A stretch of 14,289 nt of DNA from a bacterium MnTg04 (lineage in GTDB: Bacteria > Pseudomonadota > Gammaproteobacteria > Steroidobacterales > MnTg04), in contig BFAU01000052.1 in the NCBI GenBank assembly GCA_008975185.1, forward strand, positions 1-14,289, read 5' to 3'. The notes under the pieces were generated by a model that made no database searches, had not been told where the DNA came from, and saw only the letters and a list, made by a program, of their open reading frames with translations. This document shows positions 1 to 7,588 of this stretch, one piece after another (the stretch's first letter is position 1; the number at the start of each line of letters is the position of its first letter). The position numbers and the translations under genes are program-made.

Positions 1-416
1 AGGGCCAGGCGGTCGGCAAGGCGATGCTCGGTAACCTGCCGGCCATGATGTTTCTCTTCCGGCCCCTGCTGGCGCTTGCATTAAAGGTGCTTTACGTCGG
101 CAGCGGCCGATATTACGTCGAACACCTGCTGTTCACCGTGCATTACCATGCTTTCTTTTTCCTGATCGTCACGCTGACGATTTTCGTCCACGCAATCCAG
201 GAATTGCTGCACCTGCCGGGCTGGCTGTTCGGAATATCCACCGCTGTCGTCGTTTTGTATATCCAGCCGGTCTATCTGTACAAGGCGTTGCGCAGGGTAT
301 ATCAACAGGGTCATATTGCGACTTTCATCCGCTGGGCCCTGCTTAGCGTCGCCTATGTCGCGGCATTTTTTACCACGATAGCGGTTACGTTGATTTATAC
401 GGCCCTGACCTTGTGA
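1..416 (+). CDS. DUF3667-like integral membrane protein, 3' part only
   Basis: The open frame enters from the left edge (first full codon at base 3) and ends with TGA at 414-416, so the N-terminus is missing. The visible part is strongly hydrophobic, with about four membrane segments. It contains the stretch YYVEHLLFTVHYHAFFF, which is the hallmark of DUF3667 membrane proteins as I remember them; these usually carry an N-terminal zinc-ribbon-like segment that would lie outside this window. The function of the family is not known. The internal ATG at base 24 is not a likely start, because the frame is open and hydrophobic-compatible upstream of it. The gene lies 37 bases before the DUF4399 gene on the same strand and may be cotranscribed with it. 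The family call is by motif only. Confidence 0.7.
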   Translation, partial: GQAVGKAMLGNLPAMMFLFRPLLALALKVLYVGSGRYYVEHLLFTVHYHAFFFLIVTLTIFVHAIQELLHLPGWLFGISTAVVVLYIQPVYLYKALRRVYQQGHIATFIRWALLSVAYVAAFFTTIAVTLIYTALTL

Positions 417-453
417 AACAATACCGCCAACTCACGCCCGCCGGGAGATACTC

Positions 454-876
454 GTGATTGGCAGACCACATATCCTTTTTTTCGCCCTGTTGCCGCTAAT
501 CGCGATTGCAGCAGACGCCGGCCCGACCCCATCGAAGGAAGGCGCGAGTGTGCGCATCATTTCGCCCGTTGACGGCGAGGAACTGGACAGCCCGGTGACG
601 GTCGTATTCGGGCTGGCCGGGATGGGCGTTGCGCCCGCAGGTGTGGAAAGAGCCGGGACCGGCCATCACCACCTGATTATCGACGCCCCCTTGCCCCCGC
701 TGGGGCAAACGATACCAACGAATGACAACTACCGGCATTTCGGTGGCGGGCAGACCCAGGTCACGCTGGACCTCGAGCCGGGGGAACACACCTTGCAACT
801 ATTGCTCGCCGACTATAAACACATGCCTCATGAACCGCCGGTCTACTCCGAAGTTTTCAAGATCCGAGTCCGTTAG
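454..876 (+). CDS. DUF4399 periplasmic protein
   Basis: This 140-residue protein starts at GTG 454, with GGGAG at 443-447 as ribosome-binding site. Residues 6-20 form a signal-peptide core (ILFFALLPLIAIAA), with likely cleavage near A20-A22, so it is expected in the periplasm. The rest matches DUF4399: the start of the domain (SVRIISPVDGEEL, residues 32-44), a GHHHLIID motif at 70-77 and HFGGGQT at 95-101, followed by a beta-rich end (EPGEHTLQLLLADY). The HHH cluster suggests metal binding, but this is inference, as the family has no established role. If dinB begins at its most plausible ATG (830), the two genes overlap by 47 bases in different frames. Confidence 0.85.
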   Translation: MIGRPHILFFALLPLIAIAADAGPTPSKEGASVRIISPVDGEELDSPVTVVFGLAGMGVAPAGVERAGTGHHHLIIDAPLPPLGQTIPTNDNYRHFGGGQTQVTLDLEPGEHTLQLLLADYKHMPHEPPVYSEVFKIRVR

Positions 877-2053
877 CGGCGCGCAGGGCGAACGACGCCG
901 GCATGTGCTGCATGTCGACATGGATGCCTTCTATGCGTCGGTGGAAAAACGCGACAACCCGGAACTCGAGAACGAACCTGTCCTGGTGGGCGGCGCCGGG
1001 CCCCGCGGCGTGGTCGCCGCGACCAGTTATGAAGCGAGGAAATTTGGCGTCCACTCGGCGATGCCGATGCGCCGTGCGTTGCAGCTTTGCCCGAACGCCA
1101 CGGTCGTCAAGCCGAGGATTTCCCGCTATCAGGAAGTTTCCGCGATAATTTTTTCGATTTTCAGAGAGGTCACGCCGATCGTCGAAGGCCTCTCGCTGGA
1201 CGAGGCGTTCCTGGACATCAGTGAGCGGGTTCCCGCACACGGTCAACCGGTGCAGATTGCCCGGCGCATCAAGCAAAGAATCCTGATGGACACCGGGCTG
1301 ACCGCGTCCGTCGGCGTCGGGCCAAACAAACTGGTCGCCAAGATTGCGTCGGACCTGGACAAGCCGGATGGCTTGTGCGAAGTAAGGCCCGGCGATGTGC
1401 GCACAATCCTGGATCCGCTGCCGATCGAAGCGCTTTTCGGTATCGGCCCCAAGACCGCGGCACGATTGCACCAGGCTGGGGTAAAAAGCTTTCACGATTT
1501 GAGAACCGCTGATGACGCAATCCTGGTGCCGGTGTTCGGGCGTTTTGCGCATCGCATGCGCGATCGTGCGGCAGGTATCGACCACAGGCCGGTCGGCGAA
1601 GATTCCCAGGACAAGTCGGTGAGCGCCGAAGAAACCTTCGATCGGGATATCGCCGATCGCGAGACCCTTCACCACTGTCTCATGGACATGACAGACCGTA
1701 TCTCGAAAAAAATTCGGCGCAAGGACTGGGTGGCCAGCCAGTTGAACATCAAAGTGCGCTTACCGGATTTCACGACCTTGAGCCGGCAGAAAAGCTTCCA
1801 TCCGCCGACCAGCGGCTGCCGCGAACTTCAGCTAATCGCGGGCGGGCTGCTCGGCGACTGGCTGGATGCCCATCCGGGTGCGGAACTCCGCCTGCTTGGG
1901 GTCGGCGTTTCTGGTCTTTCCGAGGACCGGCAACAGGACCTTTTTCCGGAGGAAAGCGGCGCAAAAAACCGCAAAGTAGATAAGCTCCTTGGCCAGGTAG
2001 CAGACCGGTTTGGCGATGCTGCATTGCGGCGAGGGCAGCACAAGATGCCCTGA
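830..2053 (+). CDS. dinB: DNA polymerase IV (Y-family translesion polymerase)
   Basis: DinB copies past damaged bases with low fidelity. From the ATG at 830 the protein has 407 residues. The palm shows DMDAFYASVE (catalytic D30, with F-Y next to it as the steric-gate area) and SLDEAFLD (D124, E125); together these are the metal-binding carboxylates. The thumb contains the helix-hairpin-helix GIGPKTAARL, and the little-finger domain follows. Near the end, QQDLF (368-372) fits the beta-clamp-binding consensus. The start is uncertain. ATG 830 lacks a clear ribosome-binding site and adds about 20 residues before the domain, while GTG 905 would begin only four residues before DMDAF. Most DinB proteins begin about 5-10 residues before this motif. 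I saw no LexA-type operator (CTGT-N8-ACAG) directly upstream. Confidence 0.93.
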   Translation: MNRRSTPKFSRSESVSGAQGERRRHVLHVDMDAFYASVEKRDNPELENEPVLVGGAGPRGVVAATSYEARKFGVHSAMPMRRALQLCPNATVVKPRISRYQEVSAIIFSIFREVTPIVEGLSLDEAFLDISERVPAHGQPVQIARRIKQRILMDTGLTASVGVGPNKLVAKIASDLDKPDGLCEVRPGDVRTILDPLPIEALFGIGPKTAARLHQAGVKSFHDLRTADDAILVPVFGRFAHRMRDRAAGIDHRPVGEDSQDKSVSAEETFDRDIADRETLHHCLMDMTDRISKKIRRKDWVASQLNIKVRLPDFTTLSRQKSFHPPTSGCRELQLIAGGLLGDWLDAHPGAELRLLGVGVSGLSEDRQQDLFPEESGAKNRKVDKLLGQVADRFGDAALRRGQHKMP

Positions 2054-2142
2054 TACCCGTCCGCACTTGTGAGCAGGCACGGCAAACGGGCATCATTGGT
2101 GGTTCCCTCGCCCGACAGAAGACGCGGAAACGCGCGCAATCA
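2054..2142 (+). promoter_or_regulatory. Leader between dinB and gspA with a GNRA-type hairpin
   Basis: This 89-base gap must hold the gspA ribosome-binding site. The only candidate, GGAAA at 2126-2130, lies mostly in the loop of a short perfect stem, CGCG-GAAA-CGCG (2123-2134), 8 bases before the gspA ATG. I see no convincing promoter or terminator. The stem is short, so its effect on translation is uncertain. Confidence 0.3.
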
Positions 2143-3771
2143 ATGTATACCAGTTTTTTTGGACTCAGCGAGAAACCCTTCTCGATCACACCGGACCCGA
2201 GGTATCTGTACCTCAGCGAACGGCACGCCGATGCTTTCGCCCACCTGCTGTACGGCATTACCGAAAGCGGGGGGTTCATCCAGCTCACCGGCGAAGTTGG
2301 CACCGGCAAGACCACACTGCTCAGGAGCCTGCTCGAGCAGTTGCCCGAGAACGTGGATATCGCGCTGATCGTTAACCCGCGCCTGGGCCCGGGAGATTTT
2401 CTGGAGACCATCTGCCAGGAATTGCACGTTTCCCTGGCAAAAAAACACAGCGAAAAAGACCTGGTCGACGCCTTGAATCGACACCTGCTGCAAGCCTATG
2501 CCGATGGCAGGCGGGTTGTGCTGATGGTGGACGAGGCACAAAACCTTTCCGCAGACGTCCTCGAACAAGTGCGCCTGCTGACAAACCTGGAAACCAGCAA
2601 GCAAAAACTGCTGCAGATCATCCTGGTCGGCCAGCCCGAGCTGAGAAAGTTGCTGTCCAGGAACGATCTGCGGCAACTCGCGCAGCGCATTACCAGCCGG
2701 TTTCACCTCAAACCGCTGGACCGGGGCGAGTCGGCCGCTTATCTGCAACACCGGCTGAAGATCGCCGGCGCCGTCGGCGAGATTTTTTTGTCGTCCGCCA
2801 GGCGGGAGATATTCAGGCTGTCCGGCGGTGTGCCGCGGCTGATCAATGTGATCGCGGATCGTGCCCTGCTGGGCGCCTATACCCGTGAACTCACCACGAT
2901 CAATGGCGCCCTGGTTCGCGAGGCGGCTGCCGAAGTACAAGGTCGCCCGTACCGCCCCGCCTGGCTGAACTGGACCGCTGGCGCACTGATGCTTGGCGCG
3001 ACGGCCGCGCTGGCGATGGGAGTCGGCCACTTGATCGGGCAACGCAAAGCGCCAACAACCGATATTCAGTCGGCGAGCGTGCTGCCTGCCCGGCTGCCGG
3101 ACAACCCGGCCAGCGCCATGATCAATGAAACGCCATCCATGCAACCGGCGGCGAGCCTCCAGTCAATTCTGCTTGCATATGCTGCTGAAACCGATACCGA
3201 TGACGCGTTCGAAACACTGCTTGGGCTGTGGGGCGGCGTTTACCGGCCCGGAGCAACGCCGGCCTGCCGGCAGGCAGCGGAGCAGGGCTTGCGATGCGTA
3301 TTCCAACAGGGCAGCTGGGCGCAACTCAGACAGCATAATCGGCCGGTAATTCTCACCCTTCTTGATGAGCAGGGACTGAAGCACCACCTGGTTCTGCGCT
3401 CGCTGAATGAAGGCATGGCGGAGTTGCTGATCGGCGACCATGCCTTCGATGTCACCATGGAGGCAATCGCAAGATTCTGGTTTGGCGACTATCTCCTCGT
3501 GTGGCAGCCGGTTTCCGATGACAATCGCGCACTCTCCCTGGGCATGACCGGCGCCGATGTGCGCTGGTTGCGGGAAAATCTCGATCGAATCAATGGCTAC
3601 GCCACGGCCATGCATGATTCGGATCTGTTCGACCAGGAACTCCAGGAAAACGTGCGTGAGTTCCAGCGTCGGAACCGCCTGCATATCGACGGCATAGCCG
3701 GAACCCAGACCTTGATCACACTCGCCAGTACCAACAGCCAGCCGGACACACCGGTGCTAATCAGGCGTTAG
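2143..3771 (+). CDS. gspA: GspA/ExeA-type AAA ATPase with peptidoglycan-binding domain
   Basis: This is a 542-residue inner-membrane ATPase of the ExeA/GspA type, which with GspB helps the type II secretion secretin assemble through the peptidoglycan. The start MYTSFFGLSEKPFSITPDPR is the family signature. The Walker A motif is GEVGTGKTT (51-58 area), Walker B is VVLMVDEA (125-132), and a sensor-like QRITSRF lies at 181-187. A membrane helix lies at about 278-298. The periplasmic part begins with a region like the C39-peptidase-like segment of GspA (about 350-455) and ends with a PG_binding_1 repeat (464-528: LGMTGADVRWLRENL, then REFQRRNRLHIDGIAGTQT). The gene is 3 bases upstream of gspB. 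No other gsp gene is in the window. Confidence 0.9.
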   Translation: MYTSFFGLSEKPFSITPDPRYLYLSERHADAFAHLLYGITESGGFIQLTGEVGTGKTTLLRSLLEQLPENVDIALIVNPRLGPGDFLETICQELHVSLAKKHSEKDLVDALNRHLLQAYADGRRVVLMVDEAQNLSADVLEQVRLLTNLETSKQKLLQIILVGQPELRKLLSRNDLRQLAQRITSRFHLKPLDRGESAAYLQHRLKIAGAVGEIFLSSARREIFRLSGGVPRLINVIADRALLGAYTRELTTINGALVREAAAEVQGRPYRPAWLNWTAGALMLGATAALAMGVGHLIGQRKAPTTDIQSASVLPARLPDNPASAMINETPSMQPAASLQSILLAYAAETDTDDAFETLLGLWGGVYRPGATPACRQAAEQGLRCVFQQGSWAQLRQHNRPVILTLLDEQGLKHHLVLRSLNEGMAELLIGDHAFDVTMEAIARFWFGDYLLVWQPVSDDNRALSLGMTGADVRWLRENLDRINGYATAMHDSDLFDQELQENVREFQRRNRLHIDGIAGTQTLITLASTNSQPDTPVLIRR

Positions 3772-3774
3772 GCC

Positions 3775-4515
3775 ATGTCGTTCATACTCGATGCACTGCA
3801 GAAATCGGAAAACCAGCGCCAGCGGCAACTCGGCCCGGGCCTTGCCACCGTGCGCCGGGGAAAGATCCGTCAGGGCGTCCCGGTCTGGGTTCCCGCGCTT
3901 GCCATCTTGCTAGGCGTGAACATCCTAATACTGGTTTTTGTCATGTGGCCCGGTGACGAATCAGTACAAGTCGCGGCAACACCGAGGCGAACCGATATTC
4001 ATTCAGTTGCCGATGATCCTGTGAACCGGGGCATTGCGGCCGCGCAAAAGCGTGGTGAAGTTCGATCCCTTTCGCGGGAAGCATTGGCGGCCACGACCGA
4101 GGACAGCGAACCCGCTGTAGTAGAGAACCAAACGCAAAACCGGTCGGGCGCCGGCAGCGTGACCGTCATGACAGAACAGCAAATGAACGTATTCCTTGGC
4201 ACGGACGACGCTGCGGTAAAGGTCGATGCCACCCCTGCCGGCTCGGTAACCGAGTTGCTGGTTGACGAAAACACGGCCGTGGAACTATTGCCGGCGATGC
4301 AGGAACTGCAGTTGAGGGGTCTTATCGCGTTACCGGATTTACACCTGGATGTGCATGTTTACAGCGCTACGGATGGCGAGCGTTTCGTGTTTGTCAATAT
4401 GAAGAAGTATCGTGAGGGAGAGCGCCTTCGCGAAGGTCCACTGCTCGAATCCATTACCCCGCAAGGAATAATCCTGCGGCACAACGGCCGGCGTTTTATC
4501 TTGAACCAGGACTGA
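3775..4515 (+). CDS. gspB: Type II secretion assembly protein GspB
   Basis: This 246-residue protein pairs with GspA in placing the type II secretin. The N-terminus MSFILDALQKSENQRQ is the typical GspB cytoplasmic tail. One membrane helix follows at about 37-58 (VWVPALAILLGVNILILVFV), then a low-complexity periplasmic linker, and a C-terminal T2SSB domain at about 175-245 (LPDLHLDVHVYS, FVNMKKYREGERL, EGPLLESITPQGIIL). This topology, with a single helix and a conserved periplasmic end, is what the family shows. It starts 3 bases after the gspA stop and ends 4 bases before the next start, so the three genes are very likely one operon. Confidence 0.9.
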   Translation: MSFILDALQKSENQRQRQLGPGLATVRRGKIRQGVPVWVPALAILLGVNILILVFVMWPGDESVQVAATPRRTDIHSVADDPVNRGIAAAQKRGEVRSLSREALAATTEDSEPAVVENQTQNRSGAGSVTVMTEQQMNVFLGTDDAAVKVDATPAGSVTELLVDENTAVELLPAMQELQLRGLIALPDLHLDVHVYSATDGERFVFVNMKKYREGERLREGPLLESITPQGIILRHNGRRFILNQD

Positions 4516-4519
4516 GCGC

Positions 4520-6409
4520 TTGACGAGCCCCGCCACTGACAACCGGCGACCGATTGTCCCTGTACGCTATCTTGACGGGCGCAGATTGTCCCGCGCATTG
4601 CGCGCCGGCATGCTCAATGTCATCGCCGACCAGGAACGGCTGAACCGCATCAATGTTTTCCCCGTGCCCGACGGTGACACCGGGACCAACCTGGCCCTGA
4701 TGATGCGCACGATGATCGGAGCGCTTAAACGAAAAAGTAGTGGCCATATCGGCAAGACCCTGATCACGGCAGCCGATGCCGCGCTTGACGGCGCCCGCGG
4801 AAATTCAGGCGCGATACTCGCCCAGTTTTTCCAGGGTCTTTGTGATTCGGCGGCCGAATACCCGGTTCTGAATACCAGGCAATTCTCCACGGCCGTCGCC
4901 AGCGGTGCACAATACGCTGCACAGGCTCTGCAGGAACCGGTAGAAGGCACAATCCTGACCGTGCTCAGGGACTATTCTCACGCGGTTGCAAACTGGTGCG
5001 AAAAACAGTCCGGCCCTGATTATATCGCCTTGCTTCATCATGGGCTGCAACAAGCCAAACGATCACTCGCAAACACGCCGAAACAGCTCGCAGTGCTACG
5101 CAAGGCAGGGGTCGTGGACGCCGGCGGCCAGGGCTTTGTCGATCTGTTGCAGGGGATACATGATTTTGTCGCATCGGGTTCGCTGAGACAGCACCCGGAT
5201 CTGCCTGAGATCGAAGACTACGAACCTGGGCCTGGCGCTGGTGAGGTCGAAGACCTCGAGTATCGATACTGTACGGAATGCATGGTGAACGGAACGCAAA
5301 TCGACCGGCGCAAACTTCGCGAACAGATCTCCGAGCTTGGCAACAGCATGGTAATCGCGGGCACCCATAGCAAAGTCAAAATTCATATTCACGTCAATTA
5401 TCCGCAGGATGTGTTCGAGCGCGCCGGGAAATTTGGCCGTGTCAGTGCAAGCAAGGCCGATGACATGCACAAACAGCAGCTTTCCTTTCACGCACGCGGC
5501 AAGGTTGCGGTGATTGCCGACTCGGCCGCCGATATTCCCGACGACCAGTTCGAGAAACTCAATATACACATGGTGCCGGTGCAACTGCATTTCGGAAATC
5601 GCACCTACCTCGACAAGGTCAGCATCACTAGCGAGGAATTTCTTGCTTTGCTCGAAAGCCACCCCGAGCATCCACAAACCTCGCAGCCGGCACCGGGAGA
5701 CTTTCGGCGACAGTTTCAGTTTCTGTGCAGCCACTACGCCGAAGTTATTTCGATCAGCGTGACCGGCGCGGGGAGCGGCACTTACCAGGCTGCGCTGGCA
5801 GCGGCCCGCAGGTTGCCGGGCAAGTCGATTACCTGCATCGACAGCCGCAACATATCGATCGGCGAGGGACTGGTTGCCATGTATGCGGCGGAATGCGCGC
5901 AGGCGGGCCTCGACGGCGATCGGCTGGTTCGCGCGATAGAGGACATAATCCCGAAAACGCACGCATACGCTTTGCTTGGCGATATCGAATATACGGTCAG
6001 GGGCGGCCGGATATCGCGCCGGATCAAACAAGTGGCCGGCCTGTTAAGAATTTCACCCATCATCACCGCGGCTCGCGACGGCAAAGTAACGCTGGCGGGC
6101 TTTTTGCCGGGCCGCACCGGCCTGGACCGGAAGTTTCACCGCTTTGCCTGTAGAAAAATGAAACCCGGGAAAATTTACCGCGTCGTGGTCGGTCATGTCG
6201 GCTGCCCCGAGCGGGCAAACCGATTGCTGGAATCCCTGCTCAGATCCCGTCCTGATTTACATTCGATTCATCTTTGCGAAGTCGGCAGTGGAATTGCCTG
6301 TCATGGCGGGCCAGGCACGCTGGTCCTTGGCGTACAGGAATACGATCTCCAGCCCGGAGACAGCGGTGCAGACCGGCAATCGCCTGCCGATGAACCGAAC
6401 GGGCTCTAA
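4520..6409 (+). CDS. Fused DAK2-DegV protein (FakA-type kinase half plus FakB-type fatty-acid-binding half)
   Basis: This 629-residue protein joins two activities that are separate in Firmicutes. Residues 17-220 are a DAK2 domain: NVFPVPDGDTGTN (45-57; D51 and D53 fit the Mg-ATP-binding aspartates) and ARGNSGAILAQFF (92-104). Residues 245-320 look like the FakA middle domain. Residues 327-607 are DegV/FakB: VIADSAADIP, TSQPAPGDF (388-396), the SGTYQAA loop (419-425), RGGRIS (494-499) and HGGPGTLVLG (595-604). FakA phosphorylates the acyl group held by FakB, so the fusion would do this in one chain. The FakA C-terminal domain appears to be replaced by DegV. The start is TTG 4520, the only usable codon before the domain, with AGGA at 4508-4511 eight bases upstream. 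The substrate is inferred from the families. Confidence 0.87.
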   Translation: MTSPATDNRRPIVPVRYLDGRRLSRALRAGMLNVIADQERLNRINVFPVPDGDTGTNLALMMRTMIGALKRKSSGHIGKTLITAADAALDGARGNSGAILAQFFQGLCDSAAEYPVLNTRQFSTAVASGAQYAAQALQEPVEGTILTVLRDYSHAVANWCEKQSGPDYIALLHHGLQQAKRSLANTPKQLAVLRKAGVVDAGGQGFVDLLQGIHDFVASGSLRQHPDLPEIEDYEPGPGAGEVEDLEYRYCTECMVNGTQIDRRKLREQISELGNSMVIAGTHSKVKIHIHVNYPQDVFERAGKFGRVSASKADDMHKQQLSFHARGKVAVIADSAADIPDDQFEKLNIHMVPVQLHFGNRTYLDKVSITSEEFLALLESHPEHPQTSQPAPGDFRRQFQFLCSHYAEVISISVTGAGSGTYQAALAAARRLPGKSITCIDSRNISIGEGLVAMYAAECAQAGLDGDRLVRAIEDIIPKTHAYALLGDIEYTVRGGRISRRIKQVAGLLRISPIITAARDGKVTLAGFLPGRTGLDRKFHRFACRKMKPGKIYRVVVGHVGCPERANRLLESLLRSRPDLHSIHLCEVGSGIACHGGPGTLVLGVQEYDLQPGDSGADRQSPADEPNGL

Positions 6410-6460
6410 GCAGCGGCCGGAATCGGCGCATCGATCGGCAAACCACCGCCACCGGCGTCT

Positions 6461-7588
6461 TCAGCCCAGTGCCTGTTCCAGATCGCCGAGCAAGTCGTTT
6501 ATGTTTTCAATGCCGACCGATATCCTCAGCATGTTTTCCGGCGCCAGGGTGCGCGGCCCTTCGATAGAGGCGCGATGTTCGATCAGGGTTTCCACGCCGC
6601 CCAGGCTGGTTGCCCGAACAAGCAGCTTCAGTCTCGCGAGGAAAGCCATTGCCTGCGCTGCGTTGTCGCCGGTACAGAAACTCAGCATGGCGCCGTAACC
6701 GCTCATTTGCGTGCTAGCCAGTTTGTGCCCGGGATGGCTCGCCAGACCCGGGTAGTAAACCTGGGAAACCTGGTCGTTGGCCAGCAGGAACTCTGCCATG
6801 CGGGCGGCGTTTTCTGACTGGGCGCGCACTCTCAGGGGCAGCGTCGCCAGGCTGCGCATCAAAAGCCAACAATCGAATGCCGATGGAACCGCGCCACCTT
6901 TGACCTGGAAATCCCGCGCCCATGAAATATTTTCGTCCTCGGCCGCCGAGATCACGACCCCGCCGGTCAGATCGCTGTGGCCGCCCAGGTACTTGGTCGC
7001 GCTATGAACCACCAGGTCGGCGCCCAACGCCAGCGGATTTTGCAGTACCGGCGTGGCAAAAGTGTTATCGCACGCGAGCAACAAATTGTGGTCGCGTGCA
7101 AGTTCCGCCAGGCCGGCGATATCGCACAGCCGCAATAGTGGATTGGTAGGTGTTTCGACCCACAACAGCCGGCTGTTCGGGCCAATCGAATTTTTGACCA
7201 CCGCCAGATCCGTCGTATCGACCTGACGTACGGTCACGCCCCAACGGCCGACTATATCGTCGAGTTGTTGCAACGTCCCATGATACGAATCGCGGCAGGC
7301 GAGAATCTCGTCGCCGCTTTTCAACAACGAAAACACGGCCAGGGTAGCGGCAGAACCCGATGAGAAAGCTACCGCCGCCGCGCCCCCTTCCAGGCTGGCA
7401 AGCTTTTCTTCGAGGCGCTCGCGATTGGGGTTGGCGGCTCGGGCGTAGCTATAGCCGCTGGGGTAACTGCCATCCGTCTCACGCAGGAAAGTGGTGGAAA
7501 AAGTAATCCCCGGAGCGATGGCGCCGCTGCCCGGGTCGGGCCGCTGTCCCGCATGCACTGCCCGAGTCTCGAGACGATACTTTTTCAT
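6461..7588 (-). CDS. PLP-dependent transsulfuration enzyme (cystathionine gamma-synthase/lyase family)
   Basis: This 375-residue protein belongs to the Cys/Met-metabolism PLP family (fold type I), which makes or breaks cystathionine or related thioethers. K199 in SATKYLGGHSD binds the cofactor. D174 (ACDNTFATP) contacts the pyridine nitrogen, YSYAR at 46-50 is the phosphate-contacting Tyr/Arg site, and Y102 (DSYHGT) stacks on the ring. SLGGVETLIEHR lies near the end. Family proteins are usually about 380-400 residues, so this one is complete. Sequence alone does not separate gamma-synthase, gamma-lyase and methionine gamma-lyase. Its ATG overlaps the SRAP stop by 4 bases (7585-7588), so it is translationally coupled as the last gene of the minus-strand run. 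It converges on the DAK2-DegV gene with 51 bases between. Confidence 0.88.
   Translation of the reverse strand: MKKYRLETRAVHAGQRPDPGSGAIAPGITFSTTFLRETDGSYPSGYSYARAANPNRERLEEKLASLEGGAAAVAFSSGSAATLAVFSLLKSGDEILACRDSYHGTLQQLDDIVGRWGVTVRQVDTTDLAVVKNSIGPNSRLLWVETPTNPLLRLCDIAGLAELARDHNLLLACDNTFATPVLQNPLALGADLVVHSATKYLGGHSDLTGGVVISAAEDENISWARDFQVKGGAVPSAFDCWLLMRSLATLPLRVRAQSENAARMAEFLLANDQVSQVYYPGLASHPGHKLASTQMSGYGAMLSFCTGDNAAQAMAFLARLKLLVRATSLGGVETLIEHRASIEGPRTLAPENMLRISVGIENINDLLGDLEQALG

Noticed and set aside
722..829. N-terminal extension of dinB to ATG 722
   Set aside because: It lies wholly within the DUF4399 coding region and its translation is unlike any DinB N-terminus.
857..1675. Long open frame (272 codons) on the minus strand opposite dinB
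   Set aside because: It is antisense to the conserved DinB catalytic domain, its translation shows no family features, and long antisense frames are common in GC-rich coding DNA.
2140..3144. Long open frame (334 codons) on the minus strand opposite gspA
   Set aside because: The plus strand encodes a well-conserved ATPase with Walker motifs; the antisense translation is rich in Gln/Arg/His and resembles nothing known.
5096..6031. Open frame (311 codons) on the minus strand opposite the DAK2-DegV gene
   Set aside because: It is a shadow of the conserved DegV half, with no start signal or recognisable domain.
6410..6460. Possible bidirectional terminator between the convergent DAK2-DegV and PLP genes
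   Set aside because: The gap is GC-rich with only weak, overlapping self-complementarity and no T-run on either strand.
6195..6698. Plus-strand open frame bridging the end of the DAK2-DegV gene and the convergent PLP gene
   Set aside because: It overlaps two strongly supported genes in other frames and its Ser/Arg-rich translation looks non-coding.
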